Program-made: the position numbers and the translations under genes
Shown: piece after piece, positions 9,942-17,533 of the stretch
Position numbering within the stretch: the first letter of the stretch is position 1
Layout: each line of letters begins with the position of its first letter
Virus record (IMG/VR): IMGVR_UViG_3300036651_000365
Span: 1 to 26,807 of that record
Direction: 5' to 3' (one strand)
Origin: a virus
Length of the DNA stretch: 26,807 bases
Notes under the pieces: model-generated
The model's database searches: none
What the model was told of the DNA's origin: nothing
What the model saw: the letters and a program-made list of their open reading frames with translations, nothing else

Positions 9942-12900
9942 TTAAAAGTTACGGGGGCTGTTTTGGCTCATCAAATATACAGCATAAATATAAGCAAAGT
10001 TAGCCCCTTTATATGTTAGTTTTATTTCGCACCAATTACCATTCAAATAGTCCCCTTCTACAAGTGCTAATTGAGCATCTGCACCACTGTTTGCATCTCT
10101 TAATAATGCTGCATACCTGACGCTTTCCTGTATCTCAAAATCTCCTGTTTTTAATTGGCTTATTTGGCGGAGACTGGTCTGCGGATTAATCATACTTGTA
10201 TTAATATCTCCGTTAGTATCTGCTGCCCAAATCTGATTAGATTGATAAGACAACGCATCGAATACTTTCTTTAAAGCAATTTGATTATTAAACACCATAA
10301 TTATTGACGGGTAATACTGTACTCCAAAGAAATTACACCAAGTCGTTTCATTATTTAAGATGTAGGCTGCTCCTGTTTTCCATGCTAAAATCTTATCCTT
10401 TGCCGATGTTACCCACTCAGGTATTAAATCCTTGAAGTCGGTGTAAGCGTTTCTTGGTTCATTGAAGGCAAAACTATATGCAGGTATAGTTATACTGTTA
10501 TAAGTCCCTGTTTGAAGAACTACTACATATTCTTCTTCAAAGTAATCGTAATAACCTATAATCTTTGCTACTGCGCCATTTGGTTGCAAATAAGGTTTGC
10601 TGTATGGTGTTATTAGATTTCTTAAAAGATATTGCCCTTTATACAACTCATTTATAGGCGTAAGCCCGTTACCGGATCTTCTAACTTCATAACCACGAAT
10701 AGGGTCAGTAAAATAATAGCCAGACTTGGCTTTGGCGAAAGACCACTTTTGATTGCCTACCCCATACTCCCCTGCTAAATACTGTATGTTGTTTTTATTT
10801 ATAATAGCATCTGTTGTGGTAAGAACATTTGTGTCTTGATTATCCTGCACTATTTTACCATAAACGCTATACCATCCACAAGCCCTTCTTTGAAGAACAT
10901 TTAGCATTCTATCCTCTGCGGATAGGACTTCAATATCTCCTTTAGAATTATCTACCTCATCAAAATCTAAAAACTTAAATCTGCTTACTTGGTTAATACT
11001 TGTATTTAGAAGGTTTGACAACCCCCATCTTAGTAGAACTGAGTTATACGTTCTTTTAGCATCAGCATCTACTATGAAGTTTCTACCATTTGGTAATGCA
11101 GAACTTTGATAAAAGTCGGAATAGTTTTGATCTATGATACCTATGTTATAAACCTTACTTGATTCTTCTACTGTAAACTTACCGGCAGCCGCCCCTTGAA
11201 AATTTCTAGGTAAAGAGAAATAAGCAAATGTTGTTGGTGCGGGGAATGTAAAATTTGTATCTAATGGTATTACATAATCTACTCCTGCAATTACATTGTT
11301 TATTGTTGCCCCTAGATTTATTGTGCTGAAAGGGTTAACTCCGTCCCAAAATGTCACAGCAAAATTAACAGCCGCAATATTAACTGAGGGTCTGAATAAT
11401 ATTTGACCCGTAATTGTGAAGTTTGGAGATGTCCCTGCATTCAGTTTTCTCATCGCCCAATTTCCGCCTGTAAAAACTTTTGTGGACGAAGTGCTTTGTA
11501 CATTGTATAAGGCTACATCAATCGTGTTTGTTAATAGTGTTAGCCCCATATTCCACCTATCGTTAATTGTTGATGGTGGTGCTGTCTGAACTGAAATATC
11601 CCATGTTGCAGCATTGGCAGTAGATATTTTTCTTTTACGGTAATAGAACTGCCCTTTTATAATATCGAATATTGCACCCTGTGATAAGTTTGGTGTTTGA
11701 TTTTGCGTTTGTCCCTGATGATACCTTGTATTTGTTCCGGGATTCCCAATAGTGTATCTCTCCCCCCATTCGTAATACTGAGTAGCATCGCCACCTGTTA
11801 ATAGTGCGGGAGTATATAACTCAATAAAATAATTAAAGAAAGCTAATGTGCCAAAATCAAATGTCCCCGTTGTTGCAGGTAGCAATATTTTTACATATTG
11901 ACCTGTATGTGTTGTACCGTTGACAGAAGGGTTAAATACTTGGCCTGCTATTTCAAAGTCTTGATTGGTATAAATTGTATTTACTGTACCGCTTATTACT
12001 TTTAAAAATCTTATCCTATCTCCCGGTGCGTAGTCATACGCAAGGTATTTTGAATCGGGGTTTTGAGCAATAAAAGCGTTCAGGTTTTCAATTCCTATGT
12101 AAGCATAAATGGAATCCTTGTATGTGTCCTTACTGATATAGTAAAGAAACTTTTGTTTAGCTAAACTTTTACTCCTACCTATTGTAAAATATTTTGCAGT
12201 AATTGGCGGACGGCTTGTAATTGTCAGACCTACATCCGGTATATTAGGAACCGCTGTTGTCTCAGTATAGTTAACTGTCTGTACAGAAATCCCATTTGTT
12301 GTAACGCTGCCGTTTGTCCTTCCTGCTGCATCGAAATATTGTATCGCATACGCTTCTTTATCATTCCAATTATGAACGTATGAATTAAACGGTATTGGTA
12401 ATGCGAATTGTGTGGTATAAACTCTTTGCAGGCTCTCTCCGTTTTTATTGATTACTAAGTTCGTTGAGTCTGATGATACCACTGTAAATCCTGCTGTTAC
12501 TGCTGCTGCCGATAGACCTGCTATCACCGCTGCCGTTCCTGTTGTAGCAACTGTAAAAGATACTGTTTGGTTTGTGGTTATAATATTAAAAGTATCTCCC
12601 GCTGATGCCACAGCTATGAGTCCTAAAACTATTGCGTGGATATTCCCTGTGCCAAATGCAGAATCCCCGCTTTGTGTTGCTGCGAAAAGATAAGGCAACT
12701 GAGTGTTTCTTTCAGGAACAGATGTAGATGTGGATGTCGCTAGTAATGGTACGGAGTCAAAGTTTTCTGTTATGCCTGCATAAATAGGCACATTCCCATT
12801 AAGCATTTCAAGAGCGTTTGCCTGAAGCGGAACCCAATCCATTAACTGAATGCTATCTTCAGGGTCTATTTCTATGTATGCTTGGTTATTGTAAAAATCA

Positions 12901-13784
12901 AAAGTTGCAAGATCATTGTTCGCTAGCCCCAATGCAGCTTTATCAATAGTTGCCACCAATAAAAAATCACTGAATTGGTTTGGATCAACTACTTGGTTTG
13001 CGTCCGTCTTCCCCGTTACTGCAACTAATATTTCTACTTTTTGTACATCTGCGTCAAGCGTTTCATATACGATTGATATTTTGCAGTTATTGGTAGGGTC
13101 TTTTTCATCAAGATTTATAGGTAATGGAACTTCGCTTTGAATACTCGTTACACTTTTCTCACGACTAAAGTAAACTGCTCTTGTTTTAAACTTGAATAAT
13201 TTCTTTCTGAGTGTATTTACTGTTACCGTGTTGTCATTGCCATAAATAACAAGCGGAGGTCTGTTGGACGGATACTTAATCACTTCCAAAAAAGCACGTT
13301 TCATAACACCATACGTACCCGCAAGTGTTCTTTCTATATTTATTTGGCAGGGTTCTTTTTGAGAATTATTAAAATATAAAGTGTCCCCTTGTTGAGCATC
13401 CCCATAAAGCATTTTTACTGCGAATATTGGCTCATTCAAGGTGAAGTTAAGAATATCCCCGTCCGTATTTGTACCTGAAACTAATAATGCAGAAACGGTA
13501 AGACTATCAAGACTTAATATATATATGCCATGATTGGTATTGGAGTTGTAATTAAAATAAAATACTCGTTGTTTCAGATTATCATAAAAAGATCCAATAC
13601 ACTCGTTATCTCCTGCGGGTAGTGTATTCGTTATAAGAGTTGTTCCCGGTACATTTTCTATTCTTAGATTACCTTCTACACCCCGGTATCTTATATTGCT
13701 TGCACTACGTAATGATGCTGACCCTATATCTTCATTTGGGCTATCAGTATCCATCATTCCATTAAACCTTTTTATTTCTATCAT
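9942..13784 (-). CDS. Large beta-rich tail nozzle/muzzle-like protein (T7 gp12 or crAss muzzle position), 1280 aa
   Basis: The protein is rich in Tyr, Asn, Thr and short beta strands, with few charged helices, as expected of a propeller-like tail tip. The N-terminus (IKRFNGMMDTDSPNEDIG, then NIRYRG) resembles the opening of tail stabilisation or tubular-B proteins of podoviruses, where a short lead is followed by blades such as RVFYFNYNSNTNHGIYIL (about 70-90). About residues 378-455 form an Ala/Val-rich module (GDTFNIITTNQ ... NLVINKNGES) that looks inserted. The C-terminal third contains LSAEDRMLNVLQRRACGWYS and DPIRGYEVRRSGNGL, reminiscent of the conserved part of crAss-like stabilisation/muzzle proteins. 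It follows a 246-aa ring or adaptor and precedes the internal proteins, the same order as T7 gp11-gp12-gp14. The start overlaps the upstream stop as TAATG. Gene certain; nozzle/muzzle role likely but unproven. Confidence 0.85.
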   Translation of the reverse strand: MIEIKRFNGMMDTDSPNEDIGSASLRSASNIRYRGVEGNLRIENVPGTTLITNTLPAGDNECIGSFYDNLKQRVFYFNYNSNTNHGIYILSLDSLTVSALLVSGTNTDGDILNFTLNEPIFAVKMLYGDAQQGDTLYFNNSQKEPCQINIERTLAGTYGVMKRAFLEVIKYPSNRPPLVIYGNDNTVTVNTLRKKLFKFKTRAVYFSREKSVTSIQSEVPLPINLDEKDPTNNCKISIVYETLDADVQKVEILVAVTGKTDANQVVDPNQFSDFLLVATIDKAALGLANNDLATFDFYNNQAYIEIDPEDSIQLMDWVPLQANALEMLNGNVPIYAGITENFDSVPLLATSTSTSVPERNTQLPYLFAATQSGDSAFGTGNIHAIVLGLIAVASAGDTFNIITTNQTVSFTVATTGTAAVIAGLSAAAVTAGFTVVSSDSTNLVINKNGESLQRVYTTQFALPIPFNSYVHNWNDKEAYAIQYFDAAGRTNGSVTTNGISVQTVNYTETTAVPNIPDVGLTITSRPPITAKYFTIGRSKSLAKQKFLYYISKDTYKDSIYAYIGIENLNAFIAQNPDSKYLAYDYAPGDRIRFLKVISGTVNTIYTNQDFEIAGQVFNPSVNGTTHTGQYVKILLPATTGTFDFGTLAFFNYFIELYTPALLTGGDATQYYEWGERYTIGNPGTNTRYHQGQTQNQTPNLSQGAIFDIIKGQFYYRKRKISTANAATWDISVQTAPPSTINDRWNMGLTLLTNTIDVALYNVQSTSSTKVFTGGNWAMRKLNAGTSPNFTITGQILFRPSVNIAAVNFAVTFWDGVNPFSTINLGATINNVIAGVDYVIPLDTNFTFPAPTTFAYFSLPRNFQGAAAGKFTVEESSKVYNIGIIDQNYSDFYQSSALPNGRNFIVDADAKRTYNSVLLRWGLSNLLNTSINQVSRFKFLDFDEVDNSKGDIEVLSAEDRMLNVLQRRACGWYSVYGKIVQDNQDTNVLTTTDAIINKNNIQYLAGEYGVGNQKWSFAKAKSGYYFTDPIRGYEVRRSGNGLTPINELYKGQYLLRNLITPYSKPYLQPNGAVAKIIGYYDYFEEEYVVVLQTGTYNSITIPAYSFAFNEPRNAYTDFKDLIPEWVTSAKDKILAWKTGAAYILNNETTWCNFFGVQYYPSIIMVFNNQIALKKVFDALSYQSNQIWAADTNGDINTSMINPQTSLRQISQLKTGDFEIQESVRYAALLRDANSGADAQLALVEGDYLNGNWCEIKLTYKGANFAYIYAVYLMSQNSPRNF

Positions 13785-14050
13785 TATACAGGGGTATATA
13801 AAAACTGAATATCGCTTTGGTGAACTATTACAAAAACATCTTCATCTGTATCATACGGGCTAAACAAAGTTGGGTTCTTAAAAAACAACTGATTACCTTC
13901 GGCTGCATCCGCATTTGTAACTTCTACTCCCACAGACAAAACAGTACCGAAATTCTCATACGCCCCTGAAGATGACAACCTAAACATATCAGGAGTAATC
14001 TCTAATATAACATATTGACCTGATGCTGTGACTCCTGCGGGTAGTGCCAT
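13784..14050 (-). CDS. Small structural-type protein, 88 aa, unknown function
   Basis: A compact, acidic, probably beta-rich protein (GQYVILEITPDMFRLSSSG near the start, VFVIVHQSDIQFLYTPV at the end) without membrane span or catalytic motif. It sits 16 bases after the tail adaptor gene, and its stop overlaps the start of the 1280-aa tail gene as TAATG, so it is probably translated together with them. Small beta proteins in this position can be tail or head-tail accessory proteins; I do not recognise the family. Its tight fit in the operon and the common AT-rich start context (AATAATAATG) support a real gene. Confidence 0.75.
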   Translation of the reverse strand: MALPAGVTASGQYVILEITPDMFRLSSSGAYENFGTVLSVGVEVTNADAAEGNQLFFKNPTLFSPYDTDEDVFVIVHQSDIQFLYTPV

Positions 14051-14066
14051 TATTATTTATTTTTTA

Positions 14067-14807
14067 TCAACTTCTTAATTTCATAGAATCGGTCTGACGA
14101 ATGACATCGTTTATTGTTTGCAGCGTAACCTTCTTCCCTGTTAATGTTCTTCTAGCTTCCGTTGCTGCTGCGTAAAAGTCTTGCCTTGTTCCTGTTTTTT
14201 TCTTCCATGAAATAAAGGCAATGATAGCTTCCTGCATTGAAGTAAGCACCATATAATCTTCATCTCTTTTAGGATTGCTTATGTATTCAAGAATAATATT
14301 ATCATACTTAAACTCAGGTGAAAGGACAATGAGATTATTTGTTTCATCTACACGACATTCCCCATATTGAATAAGCCCACCGCCAACTCCAAAAAGATTA
14401 TAACAAACTCCTTGATTGTAAAAGTTTTGATACAATAGATTTTGCTCCACCGCTAACCCATCATTAATATTAGGTGTAAGTCTTTCTATTCTGTTTGGAC
14501 TTGTGTCTGCATAGGTTGTAATTGCGGTATTAATCTTTAGGGTATTAATCTGTCCTTTCTCATCCAACAAACCTATTTTAGTCCACGAGATACAGTCAGG
14601 TGGAATAGTTACAGTTTGATTACCATTTTTAGGTAAGCGTACAGTCTTAGGTTCTGCTGCGAACTGTTGCCCCATAAGTGTAAGACCACGAAGCGCAAGT
14701 ATCCAACATTCATCTTCGTCACCTTGCGACTTCTGTGCCTCATCTAAGAAATATGAGACCACCGTCTTTAAGGGAACATACTTTCCTATGTTATCGTTTA
14801 TTGACAT
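14067..14807 (-). CDS. Tail-tube/ring adaptor protein (T7 gp11- or P22 gp4-like position), 246 aa
   Basis: The N-terminal half has the helical start common to head-tail adaptors (IGKYVPLKTVVSYFLDEAQ, then ECWILALRGLTLMGQQF), followed by a beta section with TIPPDCISWTKIGL. The C-terminal part returns to helices: LTSMQEAIIAFISWKKKTG at about 188-206 and FYAAATEARRTLTGKKV after it. This helix-beta-helix plan, with a C-terminal helical pair, is typical of the ring proteins that join portal to tail in podoviruses, including the ring proteins of crAss-like phages. It lies two genes upstream of the large nozzle-like protein, in line with T7 gp11 before gp12. Its start overlaps the stop of the 87-aa gene as TAATG. 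The assignment rests on layout, size and position; no residue-level proof is possible here. Confidence 0.82.
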   Translation of the reverse strand: MSINDNIGKYVPLKTVVSYFLDEAQKSQGDEDECWILALRGLTLMGQQFAAEPKTVRLPKNGNQTVTIPPDCISWTKIGLLDEKGQINTLKINTAITTYADTSPNRIERLTPNINDGLAVEQNLLYQNFYNQGVCYNLFGVGGGLIQYGECRVDETNNLIVLSPEFKYDNIILEYISNPKRDEDYMVLTSMQEAIIAFISWKKKTGTRQDFYAAATEARRTLTGKKVTLQTINDVIRQTDSMKLRS

Positions 14808-15070
14808 TATCCTTTAAGTGTTGCGATTCTTTCCAAAATGATATGATCTAAATGCTTGCCCCAACCACCTGAATGTTGTACATTCATTAGATGACGAAGA
14901 AATAAAATTTCATCTGACTCTAGGGGTTCTGCAATCTTCGCTGCAATAACTTCTTTTTCTTTCTTTTCATCTTTTTTATCTACTCCCTCTTCTTTCATTT
15001 CGACTGTTTCAGGAGTTTCTACTACTGTATCTTTTACCTCTTCTTTTGTGGTGTGTGTTGCTTTTGCCAT
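14807..15070 (-). CDS. Small acidic/lysine-rich protein, 87 aa, unknown function
   Basis: The first 50 residues are a low-complexity mix of Glu, Lys, Val and Thr (KEEVKDTVVETPETVEMKEE), almost certainly disordered or coiled. The C-terminal 35 residues are better ordered (ILFLRHLMNVQHSGGWGKHL, then DHIILERIATLKG). No known motif is seen. It lies 18 bases after the 217-aa gene and overlaps the 246-aa adaptor by one base (TAATG), so it is co-expressed with the connector genes. It could be a minor virion or assembly protein. The short C-terminal helical module is the part most likely to carry function. Confidence 0.72.
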   Translation of the reverse strand: MAKATHTTKEEVKDTVVETPETVEMKEEGVDKKDEKKEKEVIAAKIAEPLESDEILFLRHLMNVQHSGGWGKHLDHIILERIATLKG

Positions 15071-15088
15071 TGTTTTTTATTTTAATTA

Positions 15089-15742
15089 TTAACTTGTTTT
15101 ATTACCGGCGGGAAGCCCATCAAGGATAATATCCTGTGGCAATCCTAATCTTTCTTTAAGTCTTGCTGTTACTAAATCCATTATCATTTTCTGAGCATCA
15201 TCAGGTAAATTCATAGGGTCATCTAAATTAGTTGCTCTTGTGCTTGGCATTTCAACATAAATATTATGATTTGCTAGTGGAATACCGTTGCTTGCAGCAA
15301 GCCACAATTTACTACCTGTTACCCAAGCCCTCACTCCGAATTGCATAGGCATTGATTTTCTCCTGCCAACTCTCTTTGCCTTTATCATAATTATTTCAGA
15401 TCCTTCCCCATGAACACTATCTGCAAAATACATTCTGTTTATGCTATACCCAAGTGGTAATGATAACGGTGGTTGTGGTAATGTTGTAGTCCAATTCCCC
15501 GTTACTGTATCTTGCGTTGGTGCTGCTAATTCAAATTGCAAAATATACGCATCAGGGACTTCCATTGTTCCCAATACTTTTGCCCCGCTCCATACCTGAC
15601 CAACCAATCCGAATGACATTGCCTCATTTATATACAGGAGCATCTGCGATTCAGTCACAGTATAATCCTCATCAGGATAGTTATTATTCATGTGAATGGC
15701 TATGCGTTGACAAAACTGCCGCCACGAAAATGTTAGTGCCAT
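15089..15742 (-). CDS. Head-tail connector/ring-type structural protein, 217 aa
   Basis: The opening MALTFSWRQFCQRIAIHMN is followed by a helix (ESQMLLYINEAMSFGLVGQ) and a beta-rich body with LPQPPLSLPLGYSINRMYF and KAKRVGRRKSMPM. It ends in a helical C-terminus (DDAQKMIMDLVTARLKERLG) and a short tail containing LPAGNK. The pattern agrees with a family I recall from Bacteroidota and aquatic phages lying between the capsid and tail-adaptor genes, but I cannot attach an accepted name. Its position suggests a portal-proximal ring or connector. The start lies one base after the preceding stop (TAA-T-ATG), so translation is very probably coupled. No signal peptide or membrane span is present. Confidence 0.8.
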   Translation of the reverse strand: MALTFSWRQFCQRIAIHMNNNYPDEDYTVTESQMLLYINEAMSFGLVGQVWSGAKVLGTMEVPDAYILQFELAAPTQDTVTGNWTTTLPQPPLSLPLGYSINRMYFADSVHGEGSEIIMIKAKRVGRRKSMPMQFGVRAWVTGSKLWLAASNGIPLANHNIYVEMPSTRATNLDDPMNLPDDAQKMIMDLVTARLKERLGLPQDIILDGLPAGNKTS

Positions 15743-15743
15743 A

Positions 15744-16415
15744 TTATTCTCCTGTTACTGTTGCTATTTGACCAAATGCCTCAAAATCCTTGTCCTTGAA
15801 AGATACGCCTAATGCTTTTAATGTTCTCTTAGAAATTTCTATGACCTCATTTTGGTTCCATTGGGGTTGTACGCTTGCTCCTGCATTATAAACCTGCCTG
15901 CCATCAACTAAAGTAAATGCCCACACAATATCTACAGGTTGCGACAAATAATCTAATTCTAACGGGGTTGCCGCTGCCGGGAAAACTTTGTATGTATTTG
16001 TATATTCAACTACAAAATAATTATTATCAGCTATGCTTGGCGGGTCAATTACGTTATTTACAACGAACCCAATTTGAGCATGATTGATTTTATCTACGCT
16101 ATGATTGTTTATTCTAAGCCCTAATTCATAAGCAAATAATGCAGGCTTTGTCGCTATCCCTGCCGTTACCGTAAGACTTGTATTTAAGGTAAACGGAGTA
16201 AGCTCTGTAAGTATGGGTTCATTCTGAATAAGCCCCGTATTTCCCCCTGCCTTAGTATTGTTGTTACGCTGCCACCTCCCATATAAGTCTTTAAAATAAG
16301 CGGTCTGTTCTGCATTCCATGAATAGAATAACTCGTTTGCGCTCATTCCTCCTGCCTGATTTTTTCTTATCAGAAAGAGTAAGTTTTTGTAAATTGTATC
16401 AACTGACCAAGCCAT
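15744..16415 (-). CDS. Connector/ring-type structural protein, 223 aa
   Basis: The N-terminus is helical (VDTIYKNLLFLIRKNQAGG), followed by NELFYSWNAEQTAYFKDLYG and a mainly beta domain, with a final helical stretch (NEVIEISKRTLKALGVSFK). No enzyme motif is visible. It is the first gene after the second hairpin downstream of the capsid gene and is directly followed, one base after its stop, by the 217-aa gene; the two are plausibly partner ring proteins of the neck. Similar length, place and helix-then-beta plan occur in crAss-like ring proteins, but identity with any one of them is inference. Start context TATATAAATCATG, without Shine-Dalgarno. Confidence 0.78.
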   Translation of the reverse strand: MAWSVDTIYKNLLFLIRKNQAGGMSANELFYSWNAEQTAYFKDLYGRWQRNNNTKAGGNTGLIQNEPILTELTPFTLNTSLTVTAGIATKPALFAYELGLRINNHSVDKINHAQIGFVVNNVIDPPSIADNNYFVVEYTNTYKVFPAAATPLELDYLSQPVDIVWAFTLVDGRQVYNAGASVQPQWNQNEVIEISKRTLKALGVSFKDKDFEAFGQIATVTGE

Positions 16416-16428
16416 GATTTATATAATA

Positions 16429-16461
16429 ATAGCCCTTACAAAATATTAATGCAAGGGCTAT
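16429..16461 (-). terminator. Hairpin between the 330-aa and 223-aa genes (terminator or attenuator)
   Basis: Perfect 9-bp inverted repeat: ATAGCCCTT at 16429-16437 and AAGGGCTAT at 16453-16461, with a 15-base loop. On the minus-strand transcript it is followed by TATTATATAAATC, which is A/U-rich but not a pure U tract. It fills most of the 69-base gap between two genes, and I expect partial termination or a processing/stability role. Confidence 0.55.
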
Positions 16462-16484
16462 ATGTTTTAGTTTTGTTTGTTCAT

Positions 16485-17477
16485 TTAAGAATAGAGTGAT
16501 TTAAGTTGAGTTAGGAACTCTGCCCCGTCTTCTGATTGAGAATATTCAAATATTCTTTGACAGATAGCGTCCGGTGAAGTTAATCCTGAAATATCACAAA
16601 CCTTTGTATTCTTACTACCCCATGTTGCCATGTTAGGGTTCATCTTATTTGTAATAGTTCCTGATTCCCAAGCCTTCTTAATAAAATACTCGGTTTCAAT
16701 AGCTGTATTACCATAAGACTTTATAAAAGTTTCAGGGTCTTTAGCCGCTTCCTCTCTGTATAATGCTCTTAATTGTTTTTCGTTCAGTTTATTCCCGGCT
16801 CTGTCAATATCTGAGATGCCTAACCAATCCGAATGTATTTTCATTTTAACTTCGGATGCTTTTTTAGCCATGCCTAACGCTTCTTCCATTTGGTCTATTT
16901 TAAGCGTTGTCGCATTTGCTATTCTGTCTGCATCAAGAGTTTTAAAAATGCCGTTAGCTGATTGAGTTCTAAAAGGGCTACCAACATTCCAACTTGCAAT
17001 GTTCATGTATAACAGAAGCCATCTTTCGTACCCTTGACACCCCCATTCTCCGTCTATAAATAAGAACTTGTTTTTATTAGTCCCGGCAATAAGTTGATCT
17101 ACTGTTGCTTTATCCTGTGGTTGTTTGTCAACAAAAATAGTTGTACACCCTTCATAGTACCTGATGTTTCTCCGTTGATTATTCCAAATGATCTGAGAAG
17201 TAAGGATAATATTTCTTCTTGGTGTAAACCTATTTGGTTTTAAAGCAAGATTTACTCTGCCACTTTTTGTTGTTTCTATTGTTGGATATGTTGGCGGCAA
17301 AAGTTCATCTGCCAATTCAAACATATACTTTTTTGTTGCATCAAATTCCTGTGTCAGAAACAAATATTCATTTGAGTCTTTTACTACTTTTTCTTTTTCA
17401 GTACCGTCCCCAATTTCTACCCACTCCTTCTGAGCAGGTTCTTTAAATAATGGGGCTAATGTTTTAGCGTCTGCCAT
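16485..17477 (-). CDS. Unknown virion or capsid-associated protein, 330 aa
   Basis: The protein is mostly hydrophilic. The first 60 residues are charged and helical (TEKEKVVKDSNEYLFLTQEF). A beta-type section follows (NIILTSQIIWNNQRRNIRYY, then TTIFVDKQ and KFLFIDGEWGCQGYERWLL). Residues 190-330 are helical (MEEALGMAKKASEVKMKIHS, and a C-terminal CQRIFEYSQSEDGAEFL). I do not recognise the family. Its place directly after the capsid gene would fit a head-completion, auxiliary capsid or cargo protein. It is set off from both neighbours by hairpins (17498-17520 before it, 16429-16461 after it), so its expression level may differ from that of the capsid protein. The start at 17477 follows the AT-rich tract ATAACATACA and is the first ATG of the frame. 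Confidence 0.8.
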   Translation of the reverse strand: MADAKTLAPLFKEPAQKEWVEIGDGTEKEKVVKDSNEYLFLTQEFDATKKYMFELADELLPPTYPTIETTKSGRVNLALKPNRFTPRRNIILTSQIIWNNQRRNIRYYEGCTTIFVDKQPQDKATVDQLIAGTNKNKFLFIDGEWGCQGYERWLLLYMNIASWNVGSPFRTQSANGIFKTLDADRIANATTLKIDQMEEALGMAKKASEVKMKIHSDWLGISDIDRAGNKLNEKQLRALYREEAAKDPETFIKSYGNTAIETEYFIKKAWESGTITNKMNPNMATWGSKNTKVCDISGLTSPDAICQRIFEYSQSEDGAEFLTQLKSLYS

Positions 17478-17497
17478 TGTATGTTATTTTAAAATTA

Positions 17498-17520
17498 GCG
17501 GGTGGAAATACTCCACCCGC
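17498..17520 (-). terminator. Strong hairpin just after the major capsid gene
   Basis: Perfect 9-bp GC-rich stem (GCGGGTGGA at 17498-17506, TCCACCCGC at 17512-17520) with a 5-base loop. In the minus-strand transcript it lies 14 bases after the capsid stop and is followed by TAATTTTAAAAT. This is the most stable hairpin I found in the window. It fits an intrinsic terminator or attenuator that allows abundant capsid mRNA with reduced read-through. Confidence 0.7.
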
Positions 17521-17533
17521 TTGGTATTGAATT

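Noticed and set aside
12448-13140. Plus-strand frames of 81 and 74 codons inside the tail nozzle gene
   Set aside because: Antisense to a strong gene; low-complexity composition mirrors the coding strand and no family pattern is seen.
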